From contig NZ_LJJC01000015.1 in the NCBI RefSeq assembly GCF_001420715.1, forward strand, positions 1,623 through 65,622: a DNA stretch of 64,000 nucleotides. Reading direction: 5' to 3'. How positions within the stretch are numbered: the first letter of the stretch is position 1; the number at the start of each line of letters is the position of its first letter. Positions 52,711 through 64,000 of the stretch are shown here, piece after piece. Made by a program: the position numbers and the translations under genes. The notes under the pieces were generated by a model. It searched no databases and had not been told where the DNA came from. It was given only the letters and a program-made list of their open reading frames with translations. This stretch comes from Heyndrickxia shackletonii. Its GTDB lineage: Bacteria; Bacillota; Bacilli; Bacillales; Bacillaceae_C.

Positions 52711-54319
52711 AGTGCTAGTGACTGATGCTATAAGTGAGAGCGGGCTCACTCCGTTATATGAACATCCGAATTTTGAGGTCGATCGTTATGATCAGCTGCA
52801 GCCGAATAAACTATTTTCCATTATAGGAAACTATGATGTTCTCATTGTACGCAGCCAAACAAATGTAACAAAGGAATTAATGGATGTTGCACCTCGCTTA
52901 AGAATTATCGCACGAGCCGGTGTTGGCGTTGATAATATCGATGTAGAAGCTGCAACTAAAAAAGGAATTATTGTCATTAATGCTCCAGGTGGGAATACCA
53001 TAGCCGCAACAGAACATACCATGGCAATGCTTTTATCTTTGGCAAGAAAAATTCCTCATGCTCATCAATCTACCGTCAATGGAAATTGGGAACGAAAAAA
53101 ATATCAAGGGATTGAGTTGTACGAAAAAACGCTTGGCATTATCGGTATGGGGAAAATCGGTACAGAGGTTGCGAAGCGTGCAAAAAGCTTTCAGATGAAT
53201 ATTTTAGGATATGATCCTTACCTTACCGAGGAGAGAGCAAAAAAACTCGGGATTACAAAAGCAAATTTAGATGAAATAGCCGAGCGTTCTGATTTTATCA
53301 CCATTCATACACCACTAATAAAAGAGACGAAAGATCTCGTGAATGAATCTTATATTCAGAAAATGAAAAAAGGTGTCCGAATCATTAATTGCGCGCGCGG
53401 CGGGATTATCGATGAAAGTGCCTTACTTGAAGGCTTACATTCAGAGAAAGTTGCAGGGGCTGCACTCGATGTATTTGAACAAGAGCCGCCGGCAAATTTC
53501 GAATTACTAAAACATCCTAATGTTATTGTAACTCCGCATCTCGGAGCATCTACAGAAGAAGCGCAGGAAAAGGTTGCTTTGGAGGTTAGTGCTGAAATCA
53601 TCAATATATGTGAATACCAATCGATTCGTTCTGCCGTCAATATGCCACAAATTACAAGCGAATCTCAGGCAAGAATGCAGCCTTACTTACAAATCGGAGA
53701 GCAAATGGCTGGAATCGCGATACAGTTATTAAAAACCGCACCAGAGAAAATTCAAATTGCCTATTTCGGGGAGCTATTGGATGAGGATACGAGCCTTCTG
53801 ACGCGTTCCATTATCAAAGGAGTTTTATCCCATCACCTAAGCGATTCTGTAAATCTTATTAACGCATTTCATCTATTAAGAGAGCAAGGCGTTCATTATC
53901 AAATTCAAAAAGAGGCTTCGAATAAAGGATTTTCCAATTATATTGAGCTAACCTTATATAGAAATGGAGAAAAGGTGAGTGTTGCCGCAACTGTCTTAAT
54001 CGGTCTAGGGGCAAGAATCGTGAAAATTGATGACTATCGAATTGATGTAAAACCGGAAACACATCTGCTCTACATTAAACACCATGATATACCGGGAATG
54101 ATTGGCCGTGTGGGATCCATCCTAGGTAACAATAACGTAAATATTGGAACTATGCAAGTGGGCAGATCTGCTGTGGGTGGCGAGGCTATTATGATCCTCA
54201 CTTTAGATAAGAAAATAGATGGACCGGTGGCCATTGAAATCCAATCTTTAAAAGGCATCAAAGACATCCAAATCCTTGAACTAACTTCCGGATATACCCT
54301 GGAAGAAGCAACTCTTTAA
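52703..54319 (+). CDS. serA: D-3-phosphoglycerate dehydrogenase
   Basis: The 538-residue enzyme oxidises 3-phosphoglycerate to 3-phosphohydroxypyruvate, the first committed step of serine synthesis. The NAD-binding motif is GIIGMGKIGTEVAKRAKSF (about residues 144-162). The catalytic Arg/Glu/His are in NCARGGIIDE, the acidic loop and VTPHLGAST. An intervening domain (about 320-450) and a C-terminal ACT domain (KHHDIPGMIGRVGSILGNNN, about 458-477) give the long form that is feedback-regulated in many bacteria. It is co-transcribed with the class V aminotransferase under the serine T-box. A strong terminator follows. Confidence 0.96.
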   Translation: MYKVLVTDAISESGLTPLYEHPNFEVDRYDQLQPNKLFSIIGNYDVLIVRSQTNVTKELMDVAPRLRIIARAGVGVDNIDVEAATKKGIIVINAPGGNTIAATEHTMAMLLSLARKIPHAHQSTVNGNWERKKYQGIELYEKTLGIIGMGKIGTEVAKRAKSFQMNILGYDPYLTEERAKKLGITKANLDEIAERSDFITIHTPLIKETKDLVNESYIQKMKKGVRIINCARGGIIDESALLEGLHSEKVAGAALDVFEQEPPANFELLKHPNVIVTPHLGASTEEAQEKVALEVSAEIINICEYQSIRSAVNMPQITSESQARMQPYLQIGEQMAGIAIQLLKTAPEKIQIAYFGELLDEDTSLLTRSIIKGVLSHHLSDSVNLINAFHLLREQGVHYQIQKEASNKGFSNYIELTLYRNGEKVSVAATVLIGLGARIVKIDDYRIDVKPETHLLYIKHHDIPGMIGRVGSILGNNNVNIGTMQVGRSAVGGEAIMILTLDKKIDGPVAIEIQSLKGIKDIQILELTSGYTLEEATL

Positions 54320-54325
54320 TGTAGA

Positions 54326-54366
54326 AAAAATACAATCTGGTGTCAGGCACCAGATTGTATTTTTTA
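54326..54366. terminator. Bidirectional terminator with the GGTGTCAGGCACC palindrome
   Basis: AAAAATACAATCTGGTG-TCAG-GCACCAGATTGTATTTTT is an almost perfect long hairpin between the convergent serA and HAD genes. Its core GGTGTCAGGCACC also occurs at 38312-38324. Confidence 0.85.
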
Positions 54367-55512
54367 TTATTTACATATGCTTGTTATCAGTTTCTTAATA
54401 TCTAGTACCGAGTCTAGGATAAATTCCGCGTTGTGTTCTTCAAATTCGGTCCGCGCATCCTTTCCAGAGAGTCCTGTTAAGACTGCAGCAAATCGACATC
54501 CCATTTTTTGTGCAGCCAATAAATCAGCAAGAGAGTCTCCGACAACTAATACTTCATTGCCATATTCAATAGGAAGTTTTTGATTTAAAATCTCGTCTAC
54601 TTTTGCACCTTTCCCCTTCAGTGCCATTAAATAAGTAAAAGGATGCGGTTTGGACAATGAAATACCACTGCCCCTTGTATTTTCCGCCTTTAATACATCG
54701 TCCGCTGTTACAATATGCTGAACGTCAAATTGATCCAGCCATCCTAATGCTGCAAATGGTTCAATCGTTTCTAATTCCGGTCTCCCGGTGCCAATTCCTA
54801 TCGAAATGCCTGATTCTCTTAAGAATTGAAATAAATCTGCAATTTCCTCAGGTTTTGCCAGCACTTTTTCATCATCTAAAAATCCTTTTTTACCGGTTTG
54901 GACAGATGCTCTCCCGGTGGAGGCTAAAATATTCTTATCCCCAACATACCATTCCTGCGAACAATGCTCGCAAATAGACCAAAGCGATCCCTTTTGTTTA
55001 AAAATCTCTGATTGGACCCTTAGCTTCTCTTCGGCAAGCTTATCCAGAACAATAAATAATTCTCGTTTAGCTTGAGGGAACTTTTTGAAATCCTCTAATA
55101 ATTTACTAAAATCGATCTCTAGCTTGTATCGTTTTAAAACATCTTTTATTTCCAGCAACGTTTTTCTATCCATTTCATTTTTAAACCAATTCACTATTTG
55201 TGAATGTTCTTGATCCTTGATTTGTGATAAAAGATGGATGAGTTGATAACTGAATGCGATATAAATCATATCCCAATTGGCATTTAAGCCTCTTGATTTA
55301 AAAAATTTCAAAACCTGATCTGCTTCTTCAAAAACCTGTTTTCTAATGCTCGCGATTTCTTCATCAGAATAACTTGTTTTAAATTTTTCCGGAGCTATCC
55401 CTAAATAATTTTCACTATACAAAAGCTCCCAAACCGTTAGGGCAGACGCATCAAAATAACGTTCTTCACTCAATAAAACACCATCAACATCAAATAAAAT
55501 AGTTTGAACCAA
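54367..55512 (-). CDS. HAD-family hydrolase with large cap domain
   Basis: The 381-residue HAD-superfamily phosphatase carries motif I ILFDVDGVLL (about residues 5-14), motif II in GIGTGRPELE (about 245-254), the lysine in SKPHPFTYLMALKG and motif III/IV VLVVGDSLADLLAAQKMG (about 327-344). An unusually long helical cap (about 20-225) lies between motifs I and II. Substrate is unknown. Its position beside serA might suggest a phosphoserine phosphatase, but the sequence does not show SerB motifs and the gene is convergent with serA. Confidence 0.82.
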   Translation of the reverse strand: MVQTILFDVDGVLLSEERYFDASALTVWELLYSENYLGIAPEKFKTSYSDEEIASIRKQVFEEADQVLKFFKSRGLNANWDMIYIAFSYQLIHLLSQIKDQEHSQIVNWFKNEMDRKTLLEIKDVLKRYKLEIDFSKLLEDFKKFPQAKRELFIVLDKLAEEKLRVQSEIFKQKGSLWSICEHCSQEWYVGDKNILASTGRASVQTGKKGFLDDEKVLAKPEEIADLFQFLRESGISIGIGTGRPELETIEPFAALGWLDQFDVQHIVTADDVLKAENTRGSGISLSKPHPFTYLMALKGKGAKVDEILNQKLPIEYGNEVLVVGDSLADLLAAQKMGCRFAAVLTGLSGKDARTEFEEHNAEFILDSVLDIKKLITSICK

Positions 55513-55618
55513 CGACGAATCCTCCTATCACACTTATATCTCACTAGTTTATCACAGTAAAGTGTATTACACGTTAGATTTTGAAAAAAAGGGAAAAGGA
55601 ACTTTTCCATCATCGCAT

Positions 55619-55654
55619 CAAAAAATGGGACAAGGGAACCGTCCCTCATCCCAC
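55619..55654 (-). terminator. Terminator of the ilv-leu operon
   Basis: On the minus strand TGGGA-tg-AGGGA-cgg-TTCCCT-tg-TCCCA is followed by TTTTTT. It overlaps the ilvA stop codon. Its core GGGACAAGGGAACCGTCCC belongs to a commonly seen palindromic type in Bacillus intergenic DNA. Confidence 0.75.
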
Positions 55655-56629
55655 TTTACTGGTGGATTGAATCGAATTTGCCAGACTTGTAAAGAGTGGC
55701 ATTTTTTCCAAATCAGCGTTGCCACCGCTAATGATAATACCAACATGCTTACCTGCCATTCTTACCTTCCCAGAAATTACGGCTGCTAATGCAGCTGCTC
55801 CGGCGCCTTCTACAAACATTTTTTCTCTTTCCAGCATCATAATCATGGCTTGCGCAATTTCCTCATCCGTTACGGAAACAATATTATCAACATATCGGTG
55901 TATGATAGGAAATGTTAATTCCCCAGGTTCCTTGACCAGGATACCATCTGCAATTCCCCCCACTTTTAATAGCCGGGTTTTCCCAACTCCATGGTAACAG
56001 TTATAGGTTGCCAAAGCTCCGGTCGATTGAACACCAATGATCTTGATCGTTGGATATAAGTTTTTAATGAGGGTAGCGACACCGGAAATTAATCCTCCAC
56101 CCCCAACTGGAACAACGATAGCATCCAATTCTGAACATTGCTGGACCATTTCAAGTGCAATGGTTCCTTGGCCAGCTATTACCTCATAATCGTCAAATGC
56201 ATGGACGAAGGTCGCACCGTTCTTTTGTTGTGTGAGAACTGCAGCCTCGTATGCTTCCTGGTAAGACTCTCCTGTTATTACTACTTCCGCACCATAAGCT
56301 TGTGTTGCTTTCACCTTCGCGATAGGTGTACCCTCCGGCATAAAGATTTTTGCTTTCATTCCTCTTTTGGCTGCTGAATATGCGACACCTTGGGCGTGAT
56401 TTCCCGCTGAAGCTGCAATAACCCCTCTGGAAGCAGCTATATCGCTCAAGGAAAGTACTTTATTCAAGGCACCCCGAATTTTAAATGAACCTGTACGCTG
56501 CAAGTTTTCCATTTTCAAATAAAGCTTTGATCCTGTTAATTCATTGAAGGTTTTCGATTCATTTAAAGGCGTGCGGTGGACAACACTCATTAAATGTTCA
56601 AATGCCTCAATTATTTGGTTAGTCTGCAA
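55646..56629 (-). CDS. ilvA: Threonine ammonia-lyase, short form without regulatory domain
   Basis: The 327-residue PLP enzyme converts threonine to 2-oxobutyrate, the precursor of isoleucine. The PLP lysine lies in TGSFKIRGALNK (about residues 46-57), with SAGNHAQGVA (about 74-83), the glycine loop VPVGGGGLISG and a C-terminal ISGGNAD. The family's anabolic form has a C-terminal ACT-like regulatory region (over 400 residues in B. subtilis); this protein ends after the catalytic domain, as in TdcB. It starts at TTG 56629, 16 bp after leuD, with GGGG close upstream. It is the last gene of the operon. Confidence 0.9.
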   Translation of the reverse strand: MQTNQIIEAFEHLMSVVHRTPLNESKTFNELTGSKLYLKMENLQRTGSFKIRGALNKVLSLSDIAASRGVIAASAGNHAQGVAYSAAKRGMKAKIFMPEGTPIAKVKATQAYGAEVVITGESYQEAYEAAVLTQQKNGATFVHAFDDYEVIAGQGTIALEMVQQCSELDAIVVPVGGGGLISGVATLIKNLYPTIKIIGVQSTGALATYNCYHGVGKTRLLKVGGIADGILVKEPGELTFPIIHRYVDNIVSVTDEEIAQAMIMMLEREKMFVEGAGAAALAAVISGKVRMAGKHVGIIISGGNADLEKMPLFTSLANSIQSTSKVG

Positions 56630-56645
56630 GTAATCCCCAATTCAT

Positions 56646-57230
56646 TCACCTTCCTGTTGTTAATTCATAGTTTTTAATTTTATCTTCATGGACTAATGTT
56701 AGCCCGATTTCATCAAGACCATTGATCAGCATATGCTTTTGATATTCGTCAATCTCAAAGTCAATCGATAATTGTTGATTATAAATAAGCTGTTCTTCAA
56801 GGTCGATCGTAAGATGCAGTTGTTCCTTCTCTGCCGTATCTAGTAAACTTGCGATTACCGTTTCAGGTAAAGTAACTGCTAGAATTCCATTTTTTAAACA
56901 GTTGTTAAAAAAGATGTCTGCAAAGCTAGGCGCAAAAATTACTTTAAAACCATAATCCTGCAATGCCCAAGGCGCATGTTCTCGTGATGAACCGCATCCA
57001 AAATTAGGACCTGCAATAAGGATGGAGGCACCTTCATATTTTGGGTTATTTAATGGAAAGTCCGACTTTTTCTGACCGTTATCATCAAACCGCCAATGAT
57101 AAAAGAGGCACTCTCCAAATCCTTTTCGCTCGATTCTTTTCAAAAATTGTTTTGGAATAATTTGATCTGTATCCACATTACTGCGGTTTAACGGGAACAC
57201 TAGACCATCCATTTTTTTAAAGGGTTCCAA
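56646..57230 (-). CDS. leuD: 3-isopropylmalate dehydratase, small subunit
   Basis: The 194-residue swivel domain of isopropylmalate isomerase contains VDTDQIIPKQFLKRI (about residues 19-33) and GPNFGCGSSREHAPWAL (about 73-89), the substrate-binding loop. Length and motifs match Bacillus LeuD. It acts with LeuC; the two genes are separated by 26 bp. Confidence 0.97.
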   Translation of the reverse strand: MEPFKKMDGLVFPLNRSNVDTDQIIPKQFLKRIERKGFGECLFYHWRFDDNGQKKSDFPLNNPKYEGASILIAGPNFGCGSSREHAPWALQDYGFKVIFAPSFADIFFNNCLKNGILAVTLPETVIASLLDTAEKEQLHLTIDLEEQLIYNQQLSIDFEIDEYQKHMLINGLDEIGLTLVHEDKIKNYELTTGR

Positions 57231-57256
57231 GATTTTCGACCTCCTTCACCTATTTC

Positions 57257-58666
57257 TTAGACTAATACTTTTTCCTCCAGCTTTCGTACATCAACAAACT
57301 TCCCAAATATTGCTGCAGCAGCTGCCATTGCAGGACTTACAAGATGGGTTCTAGCCCCGGAACCTTGTCGTCCTTCAAAATTGCGATTGGAAGTGGAAGC
57401 ACAACGTTTGCCGGCAGGAACCACATCGTCATTCATCGCAAGACACATACTGCAACCTGATTCTCTCCACTCAAACCCTGCTTCAATGAAGATTTTATCC
57501 AGCCCTTCCGATTCAGCTTGGGCTTTTACTTGAAAAGAGCCGGGAACGACTAACGCTGTAACATTTTCATGAACATGATGACCTTTAATCACTTGGGCGG
57601 CATCCCTTAAATCTTTTAATCTAGAATTTGTGCAAGATCCGATAAATACATAGTCTACCGGAATTTCGCTAATTGGAGCACCGCCCTCTAGACCCATATA
57701 TTGCAGAGCTTTTTCAGCCGCTTTGCTTTCCTCCAGATTTTCTAATTGTTCTGGTACAGGTAAGTGATCATTGATGGAAAGACACATCGAAGGATTTGTT
57801 CCCCATGTTACTTGGGGCTCAATCGATTCTGCATCAATTTCAATGGTTCGATCATATTCAGCCCCTTCATCTGTTGCCAAGGATAGCCAAGATTGTGCTA
57901 CTTCTTCAAAATCTTCATTAGGTGCGTACTTTCTTCCTTTTAAATAGGCAATTGTTGTTTCATCTGGACTAATTAAGCCTGCTCTTGCCCCGGCTTCAAT
58001 GGACATATTGCAAACAGTCATCCGTTCTTCCATCGACATTTCTCGAATCGCCTCACCCGTATACTCTGCAATATATCCAGTTCCAACATCGACACCGAAT
58101 TTAGCTATGATGGCTAAAATAAGATCCTTCGCTGTCACACCAAGTCCAAGTTTGCCATTCACTTTGATTTGCAGGGTTTTCGGCGGTTTTTGCCAAAGGG
58201 TTTGGGTAGCTAATACATGTTCAACCTCGCTTGTTCCAATTCCAAAGGCAATTGCCCCGAATGCCCCATGTGTGGAGGTGTGGCTATCTCCGCATACAAT
58301 CGTTTTGCCCGGTTGTGTAAGGCCAAGCTCCGGACCAATAACATGGACAATTCCTTGATCCGGATGATGGATTCCTGCAAGCGGAATACCGAATTCCTCA
58401 CAATTTTTTTCAAGTGTTGTCATTTGTTTTACGGAAACAGGGTCAGTAGATACCCTGCTTTTTAGTGTAGAAACATTATGATCAACGGTGGCAAACGTGA
58501 GGTCTGGCCGCCTTACTTTGCGATTGTTCATTCTTAAGCCTTCAAACGCTTGCGGTGACGTTACTTCGTGTACTAAATGGAGGTCAATATATAATAAATC
58601 CGGCTTTCCCTCCTCACGATGAATCAAATGCTGTTCCCAAATCTTTTCAATAATAGTTTTCGCCAT
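57257..58666 (-). CDS. leuC: 3-isopropylmalate dehydratase, large subunit
   Basis: The 469-residue aconitase-family subunit holds the 4Fe-4S cluster. Cysteine ligands lie in [13 protein letters not shown] (about residue 347) and [10 protein letters not shown] (about 407 and 410). [20 protein letters not shown] (about 130-149) is the conserved substrate region. It is fourth in the leuABCD order and downstream of leuB by 38 bp. Confidence 0.97.
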   Translation of the reverse strand: MAKTIIEKIWEQHLIHREEGKPDLLYIDLHLVHEVTSPQAFEGLRMNNRKVRRPDLTFATVDHNVSTLKSRVSTDPVSVKQMTTLEKNCEEFGIPLAGIHHPDQGIVHVIGPELGLTQPGKTIVCGDSHTSTHGAFGAIAFGIGTSEVEHVLATQTLWQKPPKTLQIKVNGKLGLGVTAKDLILAIIAKFGVDVGTGYIAEYTGEAIREMSMEERMTVCNMSIEAGARAGLISPDETTIAYLKGRKYAPNEDFEEVAQSWLSLATDEGAEYDRTIEIDAESIEPQVTWGTNPSMCLSINDHLPVPEQLENLEESKAAEKALQYMGLEGGAPISEIPVDYVFIGSCTNSRLKDLRDAAQVIKGHHVHENVTALVVPGSFQVKAQAESEGLDKIFIEAGFEWRESGCSMCLAMNDDVVPAGKRCASTSNRNFEGRQGSGARTHLVSPAMAAAAAIFGKFVDVRKLEEKVLV

Positions 58667-58704
58667 ATATTGATACCTCCGTTCTAAATTTATGAAAAAC
58701 TACT

Positions 58705-59814
58705 TTAGATATAAGCAGTTAAGATTCCTGAAATTGCCTGATTTTCATTGATTGCATCCAGCACCTTCTCGATCATTTCCTTTGTACCGACCCGTTTTCC
58801 TCCTTGAACCCTTAAGTCATCTGTGTAATATCCTGCCTTTAAAACTTTGGCAACGGCTTCTTCCAGAATGGATGCCTCTTTTTCAAGCTGGAAGGAATAA
58901 CGGAGCATCATGGCAGCTGATAAAATCATTCCGAGCGGATTTGCTTTATCCTGACCGGCAATATCTGGCGCCGATCCGTGAACTGGTTCATAAAGACCTA
59001 CATTATCTTCTCTTAAGCTTGCAGAAGGCAGCATTCCTAAAGATCCAGTAATCATCGAAGCTTCATCACTTAAAATATCTCCAAACATGTTTTCTGTGAC
59101 GATGACATCAAAATGATTAGGTCTAGCAATTAATTGCATCGCTGCCGAATCGACCAGCATATGTTCTACCTGTACATCCGGATATTTTTCCACGGTTTTA
59201 TTGACAATTTCACGCCACATTCTGCTTGATTCCAAAACATTTGCCTTATCAACAGAAGTTAATTTTTTACGGCGATTTCTAGCAAATTGAAAAGCTTTGT
59301 CTACGATTCTTTCAATCTCTGACTTGCTGTACTCAAGAGTATCAACGGCTACCTCGTTTTGCTCTCCTCTTCTTCCGCTTGGATTGCCAAAATAAATTCC
59401 GCCTGTCAGTTCCCTAACAATAAGCATATCCACTCCATCCACTACCTCTTTTTTTAGAGGGGATGCATGCAGAAGTGATGGATAGGTTGTTACCGGACGT
59501 AAATTTGCGAATAACCCAAGTGCTTTTCTGAGTCCAAGCAAGCCTTTTTCCGGACGAAGCTCCGGCGGATTTTGATCCCACTTAGGTCCCCCAACAGCTC
59601 CAAGGAGAACCGCATCGCTTTCCAAGCAAAGTTTCAAAGTCTTTTCAGGAAGTGGTGTCCCTTCCGCATCAATGGCAGCACCCCCTATTAAAGCTTCTTC
59701 AAAGGAATAATCATGGTGGAAGCATTCAAATACAGCCTCCAGTATTTGAACGGTTCCCTTTGCAACTTCTTTCCCGATTCCATCACCTGGCAACACTGCG
59801 ATTCGTTTTGTCAT
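58705..59814 (-). CDS. leuB: 3-isopropylmalate dehydrogenase
   Basis: The 369-residue NAD-dependent enzyme oxidises and decarboxylates 3-isopropylmalate. Motifs are [13 protein letters not shown] at the N-terminus, the substrate-binding [10 protein letters not shown] (about residues 137-146) and the metal-binding [20 protein letters not shown] (about 240-259). [14 protein letters not shown] is the NAD-binding loop. The start at ATG 59814 follows GAGGGAGAG; the frame is open to 59880 but has no site there. The 208 bp spacer to leuA contains a hairpin and a dispersed element. Confidence 0.96.
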   Translation of the reverse strand: MTKRIAVLPGDGIGKEVAKGTVQILEAVFECFHHDYSFEEALIGGAAIDAEGTPLPEKTLKLCLESDAVLLGAVGGPKWDQNPPELRPEKGLLGLRKALGLFANLRPVTTYPSLLHASPLKKEVVDGVDMLIVRELTGGIYFGNPSGRRGEQNEVAVDTLEYSKSEIERIVDKAFQFARNRRKKLTSVDKANVLESSRMWREIVNKTVEKYPDVQVEHMLVDSAAMQLIARPNHFDVIVTENMFGDILSDEASMITGSLGMLPSASLREDNVGLYEPVHGSAPDIAGQDKANPLGMILSAAMMLRYSFQLEKEASILEEAVAKVLKAGYYTDDLRVQGGKRVGTKEMIEKVLDAINENQAISGILTAYI

Positions 59815-59905
59815 GAAGCTCTCTCCCTCTGTTTTTAGAATGGCTGTTTTCGCAAAAATTGTTGCTTTTCGAATAAGCATATAATCCTTGAAATGGATAG
59901 GATTC

Positions 59906-60022
59906 GCGCTCTTTTCTACATTCCGTTTTTCATTTGATAGCAGAAAATTACCGTAAAAATCCTACTGCGGATTTTTACTTATATTTCAATAGCAACAAAG
60001 TTTAAGAAAAGAGCCTTTAAAA
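59906..60022. repeat. Dispersed ACAAAGTTTAAGAAAAGAGCC element, copy 3, with hairpin
   Basis: GCTCTTTTC (59908-59916) and GAAAAGAGCC (to 60014) are inverted ends of a roughly 110-bp segment. It contains a perfect internal hairpin GTAAAAATCC-TACTGC-GGATTTTTAC (59953-59978). The last 28 nt (59995-60022) equal 18572-18599 exactly and abut the leuA stop codon. In operon orientation it is the reverse of the gltAB copy. Confidence 0.75.
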
Positions 60023-62588
<2,566 letters not shown>

Positions 62589-62610
62589 TCATCTGCTCCT
62601 TTTTTCAATA

Positions 62611-62718
62611 TTATTTGTTGTATATTCTTAGTTCTGCGATTTTTACTGGGTTCAGCGGTTTGACTGTTTTTTCCGCATTTTCCGGAAAAAGTTCCGCGTT
62701 TTCACTCGTTTTTTCCAC
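62611..62718 (-). CDS. Possible 35-residue ORF in the ilvH-ilvC spacer
   Basis: A GTG at 62718 is preceded by CGAGGT at about 6 nt and opens a 35-codon frame ending at 62611. The translation is hydrophilic and Glu/Lys/Asn-rich, with PLNPVKIAEL near its end; the segment just upstream encodes a similar LLNPLKVEEH, so the spacer may be a degenerate duplication. I recognise no family. It could equally be non-coding, purine-rich leader RNA between ilvH and ilvC. Confidence 0.25.
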   Translation of the reverse strand: MEKTSENAELFPENAEKTVKPLNPVKIAELRIYNK

Positions 62719-62878
62719 GATTTACCTCGAATGTTCCTCAACTTTTAACGGGTTCAACAGCTTGCTAACTTTTTTTAAAGTTTTTCCTGAGATTTTCATC
62801 AGTTCTATCCTTTTTTTCTACACAATTCCCTGAATTTTTCATCGGTACGAATTCAATTTTCAACATCTACCCAGTTCC

Positions 62879-63400
62879 CTATTTTAATAGGGAATAAGAA
62901 GATAGATTAGTAACTTCCTTTTGTGATCCCCGTAAAAACGCTGTTAACCCTGTACGAGCAATTTCCTTTATTCCGTATGGTTTTAACAAATCAATCAGTG
63001 CTTCAATTTTTTCGGTATCTCCAGTTACTTGGATGGTAATGCTCTCCCGGCTAACATCAATAATGGAAGCCCGGAACGGTTCAACAATGCCACCTATTTC
63101 GCTTCTTGTTTGTGCGTTACTCAAAACTTTAATCAAAACAAGTTCACGAGCAACTATCGCCTGGTCCGTTATATCGGACACTTTGATTACATCAATTAAT
63201 TTGTTTAATTGTTTAGTAAGCTGCTCCGCTTGTCTGTCATCATCCACATGGACAACAAATGTCATTTTCGATATACCTTCGTTTTCGGTTCTACCTACCG
63301 TGATACTGTCGATGTTGAATTGTCTTTTGGATAAAACACCTGTTATTCGATTCAATACACCACTCTGATTTCTCACGGTAGCTGTAACAATTCTTCTCAT
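62879..63400 (-). CDS. ilvH: Acetolactate synthase, regulatory small subunit
   Basis: The 173-residue regulatory subunit of acetohydroxyacid synthase has an N-terminal ACT domain ([20 protein letters not shown], about residues 5-24) and a C-terminal domain (about 85-160) including [20 protein letters not shown]. It binds valine and stimulates the IlvB subunit. The ATG overlaps the ilvB stop (ATGA). Confidence 0.96.
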   Translation of the reverse strand: MRRIVTATVRNQSGVLNRITGVLSKRQFNIDSITVGRTENEGISKMTFVVHVDDDRQAEQLTKQLNKLIDVIKVSDITDQAIVARELVLIKVLSNAQTRSEIGGIVEPFRASIIDVSRESITIQVTGDTEKIEALIDLLKPYGIKEIARTGLTAFLRGSQKEVTNLSSYSLLK

Positions 63401-64000
63401 GGCTTCACCCCTATCATTTCATGAAGGCCTTTACCAGGTGCAATCATTGGATATACATTCTCAAGCTGTTTCACCCGGGCATCGATTAGAATTGGCTCAT
63501 CATCTGTTAATACTCGTGACAGTAATTCCTTTGTCTCCTCTTCGTTTTCCACTCGAACACCACGTATGCCGTAGCTTTCAGCAAGCTTTACAAAATCCGG
63601 TTGAACAGGGATTAGTGAGTGAGAATATCGTTCCTCATAAAATGTTTCTTGCCACTGTCTCACCATTCCCAATGCTTGATTATTTAAAATGACAATTTTT
63701 ATCGGAAGGTTTAACTCCTTCACCACGGATAACTCCTGCAATGTCATTTGGAAGCCTCCATCTCCGACAATCGCTACCACTTTTTTATCCGGTTTGGCTA
63801 ATTGGGCACCGATCGCTGCCGGGAAGCCAAATCCCATCGTTCCAAGCCCACCGGAGGTTACCCAATTATTCGGCTCGGTAAATTGATAGTATTGTGCTGC
63901 CCACATTTGGTGTTGGCCGACATCTGTCGTTACAATAGCATCACCTTGTGTATAGTGGTGGATGAGCTCAATCACACGCTGCGGGATGAGGTATTCATTA
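63397..64000 (-). CDS. ilvB: Acetolactate synthase, catalytic large subunit (partial, 5' end outside window)
   Basis: About 200 C-terminal residues of the ThDP-dependent catalytic subunit are present. [18 protein letters not shown] and the ThDP motif [15 protein letters not shown] followed by [18 protein letters not shown] are diagnostic. The frame continues upstream to the window edge (codons for [14 protein letters not shown]), so the start and any leader control lie beyond position 64000. It is the first visible gene of the ilv-leu operon. Confidence 0.96.
   Translation of the reverse strand, partial: NEYLIPQRVIELIHHYTQGDAIVTTDVGQHQMWAAQYYQFTEPNNWVTSGGLGTMGFGFPAAIGAQLAKPDKKVVAIVGDGGFQMTLQELSVVKELNLPIKIVILNNQALGMVRQWQETFYEERYSHSLIPVQPDFVKLAESYGIRGVRVENEEETKELLSRVLTDDEPILIDARVKQLENVYPMIAPGKGLHEMIGVKP

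Noticed and set aside
54333-54353. GGTGTCAGGCACC palindrome shared with 38312-38324 as a novel regulatory element
   Set aside because: In 54333 it forms the core of an ordinary terminator, and this palindrome type is common in bacterial intergenic DNA; two copies give no evidence of regulation.
62615-62833. 72-codon plus-strand hydrophobic open frame in the ilvH-ilvC spacer
   Set aside because: The hydrophobic Phe/Ser composition is the antisense of a purine-rich spacer, and there is no ribosome binding site.

Overview
The window is chromosomal DNA of low G+C content from an endospore-forming Firmicute, most likely a member of the Bacillaceae. The evidence is the 16S rRNA 5' end, strong GGAGG ribosome binding sites, frequent TTG and GTG starts, small acid-soluble spore proteins (sspE, sspK), a gerABC-type germinant receptor and long blocks that share gene order with Bacillus subtilis. 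Genus cannot be fixed from this sequence alone.

Layout. 1-13 kb: the start of an rRNA operon with its promoter, then the conserved ygxA-ygzB-perR / bcp / gsaB / ygaE-ygaD-ygaC-ygaB / sspE neighbourhood, with a cobalamin adenosyltransferase and a 2-hydroxyacid dehydrogenase inserted. 13-20 kb: divergent gltC and gltA-gltB (glutamate synthase). 20-26 kb: a Vat-like acetyltransferase, then mutY, yfhP, sspK, a ypzG-like gene, yfhH, recX, yfhE and yfhD. 26-27.4 kb: a gene-poor stretch with palindromic repeats and gene remnants. 27.4-31 kb: a second histidyl-tRNA synthetase behind a candidate histidine leader peptide and attenuator, then an XRE-TPR regulator followed directly by a small secreted propeptide gene (candidate RRNPP quorum-sensing pair). 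31-38.2 kb: a complete trpEGDCFBA operon behind two tandem Trp T-box riboswitches, one of which carries a dispersed repeat inside it. 38.5-51 kb: murB, a shortened acetolactate-synthase-like gene, an AlkD-like gene, a gerABC operon, a DUF2268 peptidase with a MerR-TipAS regulator, an MFS transporter, a PadR/DUF2812 pair and a GyrI-like protein. 51-54 kb: a serine T-box ahead of a class V aminotransferase and serA. 54-64 kb: a HAD hydrolase and the ilvB(partial)-ilvH-ilvC-leuA-leuB-leuC-leuD-ilvA operon.

How the genes work together. Much of the second half makes amino acids (Glu, Trp, Ser, branched-chain). Several of these units show RNA-level control: Trp T-boxes, a Ser T-box and a candidate His attenuator. 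No TRAP-type repeat region was recognised ahead of trpE, and trpG lies inside the operon, so the trp system differs from that of B. subtilis.

Most notable: the His-His-His leader peptide ahead of the spare HisRS; the XRE-TPR/propeptide pair with a proline-rich candidate signal; a roughly 150-180 nt dispersed repeat whose arms show compensatory base changes and one copy of which sits inside a T-box; and a MerR-TipAS/DUF2268 pair with a 19-bp-spacer promoter built around a perfect palindrome. All calls come from reading the sequence; no database search or folding program was run.
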